DNA of 64,000 bases from Actinomadura terrae (GTDB taxonomy: Bacteria; Actinomycetota; Actinomycetes; Streptosporangiales; Streptosporangiaceae). Positions 7,932-16,340 of this stretch are shown in pieces (position 1 is the stretch's first letter; every line of letters begins with the position of its first letter). The notes under the pieces were generated by a model. That model saw nothing but the letters and a program-made list of their open reading frames with translations. It was not told the origin of the DNA and did no database searches. The stretch spans positions 1-64,000 of the forward strand of contig NZ_JAICDG010000005.1 of assembly GCF_022751215.1 (NCBI RefSeq), given 5' to 3'. Made by a program: the position numbers and the translations under genes.

Positions 7932-9176
7932 TCAGGCGAGGCCCGCGGCGCGGAACGCCTCCAGGGACGGGGCGATGTTCGCGGACGGGCGGGCGACCGG
8001 CGCGACGGCGTCCAGCGTCTTCAACCCGTCGCCGGAGTTGATGATCACTGTCTCCGCGGCCGGGTCGAGCGCGCCGCTCTCCACCAGTTTGCCCAGCGTG
8101 GCGACCGTGACGCCACCCGCCGTCTCGCCGAAGATGCCCTCGGTGCGGGCGAGGAGCCGGATGCCCTCGACGACCTGCTCGTCGGTGACGTCCTCGACGG
8201 CGCCGCCGGTGCGGCGGGCGATGTCGAGGACGTAGGGGCCGTCCGCCGGGTTGCCGATGGCGAGGGACTTGGCGATCGTGTCGGGCTTGACCGGCCGGAC
8301 GACGTCGTGGCCCGCCTTGAACGCGGCCGCGACCGGGCCGCAGCCGGTGGCCTGCGCGCCGAACACGCGGTAGGGCTTGTCCTCGACCAGGCCCAGCTTG
8401 ACCAGCTCGCCGAACGCCTTGTCGATCTTGGTGAGCTGGGAGCCGGACGCGATCGGCACGACGATCTGGTCGGGCAGCCGCCAGCCGAGCTGCTCGGCGA
8501 TCTCGTAGCCGAGCGTCTTGGAGCCCTCGGCGTAGTACGGCCGGACGTTGACGTTGACGAACGCCCAGTCCTCCTGCTCGCCCGCGATCTCGGACGCGAG
8601 CCGGTTGACGTCGTCGTAGTTGCCGTCCACGGTGACGAACGTCCCGCCGTAGACCGCAGTCGTGATGATCTTCTGGGACTCCAGGTCGGACGGCACGAAC
8701 ACCGCGCTGCGGATGCCCGCGCGGGCCGCGGCGGCGGCGACGGCGTTGGCGAGGTTCCCGGTGGAGGGGCAGGCCAGCACCTTGAAGCCGAGCTCGCGGG
8801 CGGCGGCGAGCGCGACCGCGACGACGCGGTCCTTGAAGGAGTGGGTCGGGTTGCCGCTGTCGTCCTTCACCCACAGCCGCTGGAGGCCGAGGCTCTCGGC
8901 GAGGTTGTCGGCGCGGACGAGGCGGGTCAGGCCGGGCTCGGTGTTCGGGGTGTCGACGACGGACGCCGGGACGGGCAGCAGCCCCCGGTACCGCCAGATG
9001 TTGCCGGGGCCCGACTCGATGTCGGCGCGGGTGATCCCGCCGAAGTCGTAGGAGATCTCCAGCGGGCCGAAACACTCCTCGCACACGTAGTGCGGGCCGA
9101 GGTCGCGCGTGGAACCGCATTCGCGGCAGACGAGACCGGTGGCGGGTCCGAGGTCAACGGCAGGCGTGAGTGCCAT
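7932..9176 (-). CDS. metM: Threonine synthase-family PLP enzyme, probable MetM (homocysteine-forming)
   Basis: The 414-residue product aligns by motif with threonine synthase (ThrC). An N-terminal zinc-ribbon segment has CRECG and CEEC (residues ~17-36), the PLP lysine lies in NPTHSFKDRVV, and the phosphate-binding loop is PSTGNLANA. Classical annotation would be thrC. Three facts favour the homologue MetM, which uses O-phosphohomoserine plus a thiocarboxylated carrier to make homocysteine: the GG-ending sulfur carrier follows directly, a SAM riboswitch precedes it, and SAM feedback makes sense for methionine but not threonine synthesis. Sequence alone cannot exclude true threonine synthase. 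The ATG at 9176 is 16 bases after the riboswitch, with AAAGG as ribosome binding site. Confidence 0.87.
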   Translation of the reverse strand: MALTPAVDLGPATGLVCRECGSTRDLGPHYVCEECFGPLEISYDFGGITRADIESGPGNIWRYRGLLPVPASVVDTPNTEPGLTRLVRADNLAESLGLQRLWVKDDSGNPTHSFKDRVVAVALAAARELGFKVLACPSTGNLANAVAAAAARAGIRSAVFVPSDLESQKIITTAVYGGTFVTVDGNYDDVNRLASEIAGEQEDWAFVNVNVRPYYAEGSKTLGYEIAEQLGWRLPDQIVVPIASGSQLTKIDKAFGELVKLGLVEDKPYRVFGAQATGCGPVAAAFKAGHDVVRPVKPDTIAKSLAIGNPADGPYVLDIARRTGGAVEDVTDEQVVEGIRLLARTEGIFGETAGGVTVATLGKLVESGALDPAAETVIINSGDGLKTLDAVAPVARPSANIAPSLEAFRAAGLA

Positions 9177-9192
9177 GAGGGCGAGGGCCTTT

Positions 9193-9332
9193 CTCCCATC
9201 TTCCCTGCGCCACCTTGGTCGCAGGCCGGAGTTGGCACCATCTCCCGGCCGGCCCCGCAGGATCGCGAGCGCACGCTAGCCGGGTGGTTGCCGGGGCTTC
9301 ACAGGGCCGGTCCCTCCACCCCTCTGGATGAG
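9193..9332 (-). ncRNA. SAM riboswitch (S-box, SAM-I/SAM-IV clan)
   Basis: On the minus strand all S-box landmarks occur in order. The P1 5' strand is CTCATC (9327-9332). The kink-turn/core reads CAGAGGGGTGGAGGGACCGG then CCCTGTGAAGCC and CCGGCAACC. Next come P3, GGTGCCAACTCC, a P4 hairpin (CTGCG...CGCAG), and the P1 3' strand GATGGGAG (9193-9200). It ends 16 bases before the metM start, so it probably controls translation initiation as well as, or instead of, termination. High SAM should shut off metM-metO. Confidence 0.93.
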
Positions 9333-9387
9333 CGGTATTCAGTTGTGTGAGGGCTGAGCTGGAAGACCGGCCCGTCGGCCACTGTGC

Positions 9388-9424
9388 TCCCTGCACCCCT
9401 CTGGATGAGCAATATTCAGTTGTG
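9388..9424 (-). repeat. Duplicated 5' half of the SAM riboswitch
   Basis: A 37-nt segment differs at only three positions from 9311-9347, which spans the 5' flank and P1/P2 5' strand of the functional S-box; the repeat period is 77 bases. The copy contains CTCATCCAGAGGGGTG but the following bases (CAGGGAGCACAGTGG) depart from the core, so it cannot form a full aptamer by itself. It could offer an alternative P1/P2 5' strand or be a remnant. Confidence 0.85.
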
Positions 9425-9523
9425 AGCGAGGGCACAGGGCCCCCGCTGAGCGCTATCTGCTCGTATGCGAACTTTACATGATCTGACGGGGTTCCAGACA
9501 GGTGGGGTTCGCCGTTGGAGACG

Positions 9524-10486
9524 TTACCCCGGTGAGTTCTTGATCACGCTTGGCCCCTCGTCGGCGGGCCGAGGGCGCTGGGTCGGGTCGAGGAAGACGT
9601 GCCGGACGATCGGGACCCGCTCGTGGAGCCGCCGGTCGATCGCGCCCGCGACGTCCTCGGCCTCGTCCGCGCTGATGTCGTCGGAGAAGTGGACCTTGGC
9701 GGCGACGAGCAGCTCGTCGGGGCCGAAGTGCATGGTGAGCAGCTCGTCCACGCCGGTGACGCCGTTCGCGCCGACGATCTCGGCGCGGATCCGGTCCAGG
9801 TCGGCGGGGTCGGCGGCGCGGCCGATGAGCAGCCCCATGCTGTCGCGGCCGAGCGCGAGCGCGACGGTGACCAGCAGCAGGCCGATGAGGACGGAGGCGA
9901 GCCCGTCCCAGAACGAGGAGCCGGTGATCTCGCGGAGGGTCAGCCCGGCGGCGGCGATCGCGAGGCCGATCACGGCGGCGGAGTCCTCGAAGAGCGCGGC
10001 CTTGAACGTCACGTCGGGCGTCCGGCGGACGTGGTCGACGAGGTCGCGGCCGTTGTCGCGGGTCTCGCGGCGCGCCTGGGTGAAGGCCCGCACCCAGGAC
10101 CCGCCCTCCAGCACCACGCCGAGCCCGAGGACGGCGTAGGCGAGCCACACCTGTGTTCCCCCGCCGCCATGTCCGGTCATCGTCAGGATGCCCTCGAAGA
10201 TCGAGAACCCGGCCCCGGCGACGAAGATCCCGAACGCGGCGAGCAGCGACCAGAAGTAGCGCTCGTTGCCGTAGCCGAACGGGTGGCGTGGGTCGGGCGG
10301 GCGCGCGCTGCGTCGCAAGGACGCGTACAGGAACCCCTGGTTGAGGGTGTCGGCGGCGGAGTGCGCCGTCTCGGCGAGCATCGCGCTCGATCCCGCGAGC
10401 ACCCCGGCGACCAACTTGGTGAAGGTCAGGATGAGGTTCGCGGCACCGGCGACGAGCACGGTCTTGTTCGTTTCGGCCCTGCTCAT
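9524..10486 (-). CDS. Cation diffusion facilitator (CDF) family transporter
   Basis: A 320-residue inner-membrane divalent-metal/proton antiporter. About six helices are visible, with the TM2 motif AETAHSAADTLNQ (metal-site His and Asp) and a second site in TM5 (ALFEDSAAVIG). The C-terminal cytoplasmic domain has the ferredoxin-like fold of CDF proteins (VTGVDELLTMHFGPDELLVAAKVHF). Such proteins export Zn, Co, Fe or Mn; which one is not inferable, though the HxxxD/ExxxD pairs suit Zn or Co. It is divergent from otsA with a 99-base gap. Confidence 0.9.
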   Translation of the reverse strand: MSRAETNKTVLVAGAANLILTFTKLVAGVLAGSSAMLAETAHSAADTLNQGFLYASLRRSARPPDPRHPFGYGNERYFWSLLAAFGIFVAGAGFSIFEGILTMTGHGGGGTQVWLAYAVLGLGVVLEGGSWVRAFTQARRETRDNGRDLVDHVRRTPDVTFKAALFEDSAAVIGLAIAAAGLTLREITGSSFWDGLASVLIGLLLVTVALALGRDSMGLLIGRAADPADLDRIRAEIVGANGVTGVDELLTMHFGPDELLVAAKVHFSDDISADEAEDVAGAIDRRLHERVPIVRHVFLDPTQRPRPADEGPSVIKNSPG

Positions 10487-10585
10487 CCCGACGCGTTACC
10501 CGGAGCGGATCGGGCTAACCGAGAGCGAGGTCACGCCCGCGCGGGGCGCCTGGTGGGGCGGCGGCGCGGCTGAGACCCTGCCGTC

Positions 10586-12064
10586 ATGAGCCAAGTGCTG
10601 GTGGCGTCGAACCGGGGCCCGGTGTCGTTCTCGCTGTCGGAGGACGGCGGGCTCGTCATGCGGCGGGGCGGGGGCGGACTGGTGTCGGGCCTGGCGGAGG
10701 TCGTCGGCGCGGCCGACGGTCCGGGCCCGCCGCGTTTCGCCGGACGCGACGTCCCGGGCGTCCTGTGGGTGTGCGCGAGCCTCGGCGACGCCGACCGCGC
10801 GGCCGCCCGGCGGGCCCCGGACGGGCGGCTCGACCTGGACGGCCACGACATCGGCGGCGCGGCCGTCCGGATGCTGGACGTGCCCGCCGACACCTTCCAC
10901 CGCGCCTACAACGGGGTCGCCAACTCGACGCTGTGGTTCGTCCACCACCTGCTGTACGAAACCCCGCGCGCCCCGCACTTCGACGCGGCGGCGCGGCGGG
11001 ACTGGCAGTCCTACGAGGCCTACAACGCGGCGTTCGCCGACGCGCTCGCCCGGGACGCGGCGCCGGGCGCGAAGGTCGCCATCCAGGACTACCACCTGTC
11101 GCTCGCGCCGCGGATGCTCCGCGACCGGCGTCCCGACCTGCGGATCGTGCACTTCTCGCACACGCCCTGGGCGCCGCCGGACTACTACCGCCTGCTCCCG
11201 GACGACATCGGCGCGCAGGTCCTGCGCGGCATCCTCGGCGCCGACCACGCCGGCTTCCTCACCGGACGCTGGGCGGCGGCGTTCCTCGACTGCTGCGAGC
11301 GCCTCCTCCCGGGCGCGCGCGTCGACCGGACGATCGGAACCGTCGCCCACGCGGGTCGGGTCACCCGGGTCGGCGTGCACAGCCTCGGGGTGGACGGGGA
11401 CGCGCTGCGCCGCCGCGCCGCCGAGCAGGACGTCGTGGAGCGGGCGCGCGCCCTGCGCGACCAGGTGGGCGACCGCCAGCTCATCGTCCGCGTCGACCGG
11501 ACGGAGCTGTCGAAGAACATCGTGCGGGGTCTCGCCGCCTACCGGGAGCTGCTCGTCAACCATCCGGAGTGGCGGGGGCGGGTCGTCCATCTGGCGTTCG
11601 CCTACCCGTCCCGTTATGACCTGTCCGAATACCGCGAGTACACGGCGGCCGTGCAGCGGACGGCCAAGCAGATCACCGACGAGTTCGGGACGCCCGGCTG
11701 GGACCCGCTGATCCTCCAGGTCAACGACGACTACCCGCGCTCCCTCGCCGCCTACCGCGTCGCCGACGTGCTGCTGGTCAACCCGATCCGGGACGGCATG
11801 AACCTCGTCGCGAAGGAGGGGCCCGTGCTGTCCGAGCGGGGATGCGCGCTGGTGCTGTCGCGGGAGGCGGGGGCGGCGGCGGAGCTGTCGGACGACGCGC
11901 TCATCGTCAACCCCTTCGACGTCTCGCAGACGGCGGAGACGCTGCACCGGGCGCTGCTGATGCCCCGCGAGCAGCGCGCGGACCGCTGCGCGCGCCTGGC
12001 CGCCGCCGCGACCGCACTCCCCCCGCGCCACTGGTTCGCGGGCCAGCTGGCCGCCCTCGACTAA
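10586..12064 (+). CDS. otsA: Trehalose-6-phosphate synthase (GT20)
   Basis: The 492-residue glycosyltransferase joins UDP- or GDP-glucose and glucose-6-phosphate into trehalose-6-phosphate. GT20 motifs seen are ASNRGPVSF at the N-terminus, the glycine loop RRGGGGLVSGL, IQDYHLSLAPRMLR, HFSHTPWAPPDYYRLLP, FAYPSRYDLSEY, and the donor-site segment NPIRDGMNLVAKEG. Length is standard. The cognate phosphatase otsB lies 5 kb away at 17.0-17.9 kb on the opposite strand, so the pathway is split. The start ATG at 10586 is the first in frame; the divergent CDF gene is 99 bases away. Confidence 0.95.
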   Translation: MSQVLVASNRGPVSFSLSEDGGLVMRRGGGGLVSGLAEVVGAADGPGPPRFAGRDVPGVLWVCASLGDADRAAARRAPDGRLDLDGHDIGGAAVRMLDVPADTFHRAYNGVANSTLWFVHHLLYETPRAPHFDAAARRDWQSYEAYNAAFADALARDAAPGAKVAIQDYHLSLAPRMLRDRRPDLRIVHFSHTPWAPPDYYRLLPDDIGAQVLRGILGADHAGFLTGRWAAAFLDCCERLLPGARVDRTIGTVAHAGRVTRVGVHSLGVDGDALRRRAAEQDVVERARALRDQVGDRQLIVRVDRTELSKNIVRGLAAYRELLVNHPEWRGRVVHLAFAYPSRYDLSEYREYTAAVQRTAKQITDEFGTPGWDPLILQVNDDYPRSLAAYRVADVLLVNPIRDGMNLVAKEGPVLSERGCALVLSREAGAAAELSDDALIVNPFDVSQTAETLHRALLMPREQRADRCARLAAAATALPPRHWFAGQLAALD

Positions 12065-12131
12065 GCCCGTCGCAGAAACGAGGCCGCTGACCCGCCCTCG
12101 ACTAAGCCCCGCCCGCAGGGGCGAGGCCGCT
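12051..12131 (+). repeat. Tandem duplication of the otsA 3' end
   Basis: The 18 bases covering the last otsA codons and stop (12051-12068) recur exactly at 12092-12109, and GAGGCCGCT follows each copy (12080-12088 and 12123-12131). The second unit can form a short GCCCC/GGGGC hairpin and may act as a terminator between convergent otsA and the sulfotransferase gene. Confidence 0.7.
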
Positions 12132-13257
12132 AGTCGGCTTCGGCTGAGACCGCTCGTAGCAGGGAGGCCACGGGGCCGGGCTCGTGCCGGCGTTGCCAGC
12201 GTTCGCGCAGGTCGGCCTTCTGCTGCGCCATCCGGCGGTGCGCGCTCGTCCGGCCGAGGCGGGCGAGCCGGGCGGCGGACGGTTTCGGCAGCCCGCTCGG
12301 CTCGTAGCCGTACTCGGCCAGCCGCTCGCCGAACGCGGACTCGGCCAGCGCGATCTCCCACGGTTCGAGGCGCTCGGCCCAGGAGCCGACGTGGTCGGAG
12401 GCGATCGGGGCGCGGCCGTGCGAACCGCGCGGCGGCGGGACGGGATACCCGGAGAGGGCGGCGTGCGGCTGGGTCATCGCGGGGTCGAAGTCCTCGCCGA
12501 GGAACTCGCAGAGCCGGATCAGCTCGTCGGCCGGGTCCGCGATGAGCCGCTCGTACTGGAGCTCGTAGTAGGCGTCCGGGCCGAGGCGTCCGGCGAGCCG
12601 CCGTCCGATGTCGATCGTCTCCCGCCACACCGAGATCGCGTGGTGGACGTCGTGCTCGTACCAGGGCATCTCCCGCAGCGAGGCGACGCAGTCCCGCCCG
12701 TCCCGGACGAGGTGGACGAACTGGGCGTCGGGGAACATCCGCAGCAGCGTCCCCACATGCCGGGCGTAGCTCGGACGCCGGTCGCCCCAGCGCGCCTTCC
12801 CGCACTTGCGGGCGTAGGCGTGGAAGACGGCCGCGAGCGCCGACCCGAGCGTGGGCGGGCCCGCGACGATCTGCTCGGTGACCTCGGCGGCGTCCAGGCC
12901 GAGGGCGTGGAACCGCGTCTGCTTCCGCCCCGTGAGCCAGTCCGCCAGCGCCCGTCTGTTCTCGCTCACGTCGAGGTCACCGAACTCGAACCGCGCCGTG
13001 TAGGCGGGCACGACGAACTTCGTCTCGGTGGGGATCGCGATGCGGTGGTGCGAGTGCAGCATGACCCGCAGCAGCGTCGCCCCCGACCGGGGGCAGCCGA
13101 AGACGAAGATGGGACGGTCGGGCGGACCGGGCCGTCCGCCGCCCCCGAACAACCCCTCCAGGAGGGAGGGACGGACGGGACGGTCGGGCCGGGAACCGAG
13201 CTGGGCTGGAGACATGCTCGGCATGGTGACGGACGGATCCGCCCCGCGCCCCGTCAC
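12130..13257 (-). CDS. Sulfotransferase family protein
   Basis: The 375-residue (or shorter) product has the PAPS-binding P-loop FGCPRSGATLLRVMLHSH (5'-phosphosulfate loop, near residue 53) and the 3'-phosphate-binding helix HLVRDGRDCVASLREMPW with its conserved Arg and Ser. It transfers sulfate from PAPS to an unknown acceptor and is cytosolic. The first ~45 residues are Pro/Gly-rich and poorly conserved in look; GTG at 13257 lacks a ribosome binding site, and ATGs at 13224 or 13215 are equally plausible starts. The ECF sigma gene ends 88 bases upstream on the same strand, so the two may be co-transcribed. Confidence 0.85.
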   Translation of the reverse strand: MTGRGADPSVTMPSMSPAQLGSRPDRPVRPSLLEGLFGGGGRPGPPDRPIFVFGCPRSGATLLRVMLHSHHRIAIPTETKFVVPAYTARFEFGDLDVSENRRALADWLTGRKQTRFHALGLDAAEVTEQIVAGPPTLGSALAAVFHAYARKCGKARWGDRRPSYARHVGTLLRMFPDAQFVHLVRDGRDCVASLREMPWYEHDVHHAISVWRETIDIGRRLAGRLGPDAYYELQYERLIADPADELIRLCEFLGEDFDPAMTQPHAALSGYPVPPPRGSHGRAPIASDHVGSWAERLEPWEIALAESAFGERLAEYGYEPSGLPKPSAARLARLGRTSAHRRMAQQKADLRERWQRRHEPGPVASLLRAVSAEAD

Positions 13258-13345
13258 TTACGGCATGGTTGCCGGGTGATGACCGAGCCGTTGACCTTCC
13301 GCCCCACCCGGGGCGGGACGGAGGGACGCGGGGGCCGGCGGAGGG

Positions 13346-13897
13346 TCAGGTGTAGGACTCGCCCAGCGTCTGGCGGACCTGCTTGCGCGCCTCGTGGATG
13401 CGGGATTTGACCGTTCCGAGCGGCAGTTTGAGCTGCTCGGCGATCTCCGCGTACTCCAGCTGCGACACGTCCCGCAGGACGAGCGCCTGGATGAGGTCCG
13501 GCTTGCGGGCCTCCAGGTCCTCCATGGCGTCCAGGATGTCGACCCGCGAACCGGCGATCACGCTGGTGCGGCGCGGGTCGGGGCGCTGCTGCGGGAGCTC
13601 GCCCGCCTGCTCGACCGAGCGGCGCTTCAGCGACCGGTAGGTCGAGCGCGCGGAGTTGGCGACGACGACGTGCAGCCACGTGCTGAAGCGCGACCGCCCC
13701 TCGAATCGATGAATGTTCCGGGCGACCTGCAACAACGCGTCCTGGCATGCCTCCTCGGCGTCCTGCCGGCAGGGTAGGAACCGGGAGCTGTGCCGCAGCA
13801 CGTCCGGTTCGATCTTGCGAAGAAGCTCGTTCAGGGCGGACTGGTCACCCTGGGCGGCCTTGACCGCCAGCTCCTCGGTCCTTTCGTCGAATGCCAT
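13346..13897 (-). CDS. ECF-type RNA polymerase sigma factor
   Basis: A 183-residue group IV sigma factor. Region 2 includes the core-binding/-10-melting helix QDAEEACQDALLQVARNIHRFEGRSRFSTWLHVVVANSA (described by position, residues ~54-91), and region 4 ends LEYAEIAEQLKLPLGTVKSRIHEARKQVRQ, a helix-turn-helix for the -35 element. No anti-sigma gene follows. Its start codon is 55 bases from the divergent Ser/Thr kinase start, so the kinase may be the signal input, by phosphorylating the sigma factor or an unlinked regulator; this is inference from position. The ATG at 13897 is chosen; GAGG precedes it. Confidence 0.93.
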   Translation of the reverse strand: MAFDERTEELAVKAAQGDQSALNELLRKIEPDVLRHSSRFLPCRQDAEEACQDALLQVARNIHRFEGRSRFSTWLHVVVANSARSTYRSLKRRSVEQAGELPQQRPDPRRTSVIAGSRVDILDAMEDLEARKPDLIQALVLRDVSQLEYAEIAEQLKLPLGTVKSRIHEARKQVRQTLGESYT

Positions 13898-13952
13898 GCG
13901 GCGCCTCAATGCTCGTTCGCACACTCACCCCGTTTGTTGGGATGATACGGGA

Positions 13953-16172
13953 GTGTCGTTCCCACCATCAGTCGGCCGTTACCGAATCGATCGCGTCCTG
14001 GGTTCCGGGGCGTTCGCCTCTGTGTGGCTCGGGCACGACGACGCGCTCGAGTCGCAGGTCGCGATAAAAGTCCTGTCCGGAAGCCTGATCGACGACCTGG
14101 ACGTGCGCAACCGGTTCCTTGAGGAGGCCAGGATCCTGCGCCGCGCCGACTCCGAGCGGCTGGTGCGGGTGCACGACATCGGCGAGCTGCCCGACGGGCG
14201 CCCCTACTTCGTGATGTCCTACGCCGACCGGGGGACGCTCGGCGACCGGATGCGAGAACGGCCACTTCCGGTCAACGAGGCGCTGGCGCTCGCCGAGGAG
14301 ATCGCCTACGGCGTCGAGGTGATCAACACGCTGGGCGTGATCCACCGCGACCTCAAGCCGTCCAACGTGCTGTTCCAGTCGACCAACAGCGGCGGCGAGA
14401 AGCTGCTCATCGCCGACCTCGGGCTCGCCAAGGCGCTCGCGCACGCCTCCGGCGCGTTCACGCTGCCGGTCGGCACGCCCGGCTACATGTCGCCCGAGCA
14501 GGCGCGGTTCGGCGGCGGCCTCGACGTCCGCGCCGACGTGTACGGGCTCGGCGCGCTGACCTACCACATGATCACCGGACGCGCCCCCGGCCCGGCGCCG
14601 GTGAAGACGCCGCCGAGCGAGATGCGCGAGGGCCTGCCGCCCGCCGCCGACGAGGTCATCCTGCGCGCGCTGGAGGTCGAGCGGGAGAAGCGGTGGCCGA
14701 CGGCGGAGGCGTTCGCCGAGGCGCTGTCCACGCTGCGGCCGACGGTGCTGCCCGGTGCCGCCGTCCCGTCCGCGTACGCGGCGGCTCCCGTCATCGAGCC
14801 GGACGCGACCATCCAGGACTACTACCAGGACGGCACGGTCGCGCAGAAACAGGGCGCCCAGAAGCAGGGCGCGCAGGGGCGGGACGCCGCTCCCCCGCAG
14901 CCGCAGCCGTCGGCACCGGCACCGGCCGTCGGGCAGGCGCCGCAGACGGTGTTCGACCAGCCGCCGCCGAGGCAGTCGCCGGCACCGGCGTCCTCCAGCC
15001 CGGACGACGTGCACACGTCCGAGATGCGCGTCCCGCCGAAGGCGCCCGGCGGCGAGCCCGCGACGATCGTCGACCAGCCGGGCGGCGCCCCGTTCGGCGG
15101 ACGGGTCGAGCCGCCGACCGTCCCCGACGAGGACGAGCACACCGTGACCTACCAGCCGCCGCCCCCTCCTCCTCGCGGCGGTGGCGGTGGCGATGACGTC
15201 AAGACGGCGGCGTTCCCCATGCAGCAGGGCGGCGGTCCGCCGCAGAACGCGCCCCTTCCGCAAGGCCCGGCGGGCCCAGGCCAAGGGCAGCCCCCGATGC
15301 AGGGCCCGCAGGGTCCCCAGGGGCCCGGGCCGGGTCCGGCGGGGCCGGGCGGGGGCGGCTTCCCTCCGCCGCCGACCGGTTTCCAGCCGCCTCCGCAAGG
15401 GCAGGGCCAGCAGCCGTCCGGCGCGAAGGGCGGGCTGCTCGGCAAGCTCAAGGGCATCGGCGGCGCCAAGGCGGGCAGCGGCGGCCCGGGTGGTCCCGGC
15501 CCCGGCTCCGGCTCCGGCTCCGGCTCCGGCGGCCCCGGGGGCGGCGCGGCGCCCAAGAAGTTCGCCACGCCGCTGATCATCACGGCGGTCGTGCTCGTGC
15601 TCGCCGTCGTCGGCGGGCTGGCCCTCGGCACGCTGTTCTCCGGTGACGGCGGCGGCAAGAAGGAGGGCAAGAAGAAGTCGTCCGCGCTCCCGGCCGACTT
15701 CGCCGAGGTCGCCGACGCCTCCGGCAAGATCAAGGCCGCGGTGCCGAAGGCGTGGCCGAAGCAGCAGGAGCCGGCGACGTGGTCGCCGACCACCGTCCGG
15801 CTGAGCGACGCGCAGGCGCGCCCGGTGCTGCGCGCCACCCCGAACAAGGCCGCCTTCCTCGGCGACGGCGCCGGGCCGGGCGTGTTCATCGGCCTGACCA
15901 CCGACGTCCAGGACGGGAAGCTCCCGCCGCCGAGCGCGGCGGTGCACCCGAGGTGCACCAAGTCGGCGCCGGAGAACTACACGACACCCGACAAGGCCCT
16001 CAGCGGGACTATCACGCGCTACACCGGCTGCACGTCCGGGACGCCGTCGGTCACCGAGGTCGGGCTGAAGGACGCGTCCGGCAAGTTCGGCCTGTGGATC
16101 CGCGTCAAGGAGACCGACGGGCGGGCCGCCACCAAGGACATCCTCGACCACCTGAAGGTCACCGCCCCCTAG
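13953..16172 (+). CDS. Transmembrane Ser/Thr protein kinase (Hanks type)
   Basis: The 739-residue product has an N-terminal kinase domain (~8-270): GSGAFASVWLG loop, VAIKVL lysine, HRDLKPSNV catalytic loop, metal motif DLG in place of DFG, and TPGYMSPEQ activation segment. A ~260-residue Pro/Gly/Gln-rich linker follows, then one membrane helix (LIITAVVLVLAVVGGLALG, ~residue 545) and an outer domain of ~170 residues with no PASTA repeat but two Cys (PRCTKS, TGCTSG) that may pair. The GTG at 13953 is the likely start: upstream residues do not look coding, and a GATGAT box six bases before it would suit a leaderless mRNA. Divergent from the ECF sigma gene. Confidence 0.93.
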   Translation: MSFPPSVGRYRIDRVLGSGAFASVWLGHDDALESQVAIKVLSGSLIDDLDVRNRFLEEARILRRADSERLVRVHDIGELPDGRPYFVMSYADRGTLGDRMRERPLPVNEALALAEEIAYGVEVINTLGVIHRDLKPSNVLFQSTNSGGEKLLIADLGLAKALAHASGAFTLPVGTPGYMSPEQARFGGGLDVRADVYGLGALTYHMITGRAPGPAPVKTPPSEMREGLPPAADEVILRALEVEREKRWPTAEAFAEALSTLRPTVLPGAAVPSAYAAAPVIEPDATIQDYYQDGTVAQKQGAQKQGAQGRDAAPPQPQPSAPAPAVGQAPQTVFDQPPPRQSPAPASSSPDDVHTSEMRVPPKAPGGEPATIVDQPGGAPFGGRVEPPTVPDEDEHTVTYQPPPPPPRGGGGGDDVKTAAFPMQQGGGPPQNAPLPQGPAGPGQGQPPMQGPQGPQGPGPGPAGPGGGGFPPPPTGFQPPPQGQGQQPSGAKGGLLGKLKGIGGAKAGSGGPGGPGPGSGSGSGSGGPGGGAAPKKFATPLIITAVVLVLAVVGGLALGTLFSGDGGGKKEGKKKSSALPADFAEVADASGKIKAAVPKAWPKQQEPATWSPTTVRLSDAQARPVLRATPNKAAFLGDGAGPGVFIGLTTDVQDGKLPPPSAAVHPRCTKSAPENYTTPDKALSGTITRYTGCTSGTPSVTEVGLKDASGKFGLWIRVKETDGRAATKDILDHLKVTAP

Positions 16173-16291
16173 CCCCGGGCCCGCAAGCTCCGACCCGTCG
16201 CCGTGTCGCATCGCGCGCGGCGCTCTTGGCATGCCCGGAACCACACGTCCACGGCGGATGTCAATACTCGCTGTTGCATCGCGAGCGATCC

Positions 16292-16301
16292 CGATATATC
16301 G
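16292..16301. promoter_or_regulatory. Palindrome upstream of padR-like gene
   Basis: The perfect palindrome CGATATATCG lies 39 bases upstream of the PadR start, beside GATCGCGAGCGATC-like sequences. PadR regulators commonly bind AT-containing palindromes in their own promoters, so this is a candidate autoregulatory operator; no other evidence. Confidence 0.35.
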
Positions 16302-16340
16302 TTGAGCCATCGCAAGCAACCACATACGAAGGAGTACGCG

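Noticed and set aside
7932..9176. Plain threonine synthase assignment
   Set aside because: Not excluded, but the SAM riboswitch and adjoining sulfur carrier fit MetM better.
10496..12805. 769-codon minus-strand frame
   Set aside because: Antisense to otsA and crossing the end of the sulfotransferase gene in another frame; no family resemblance.
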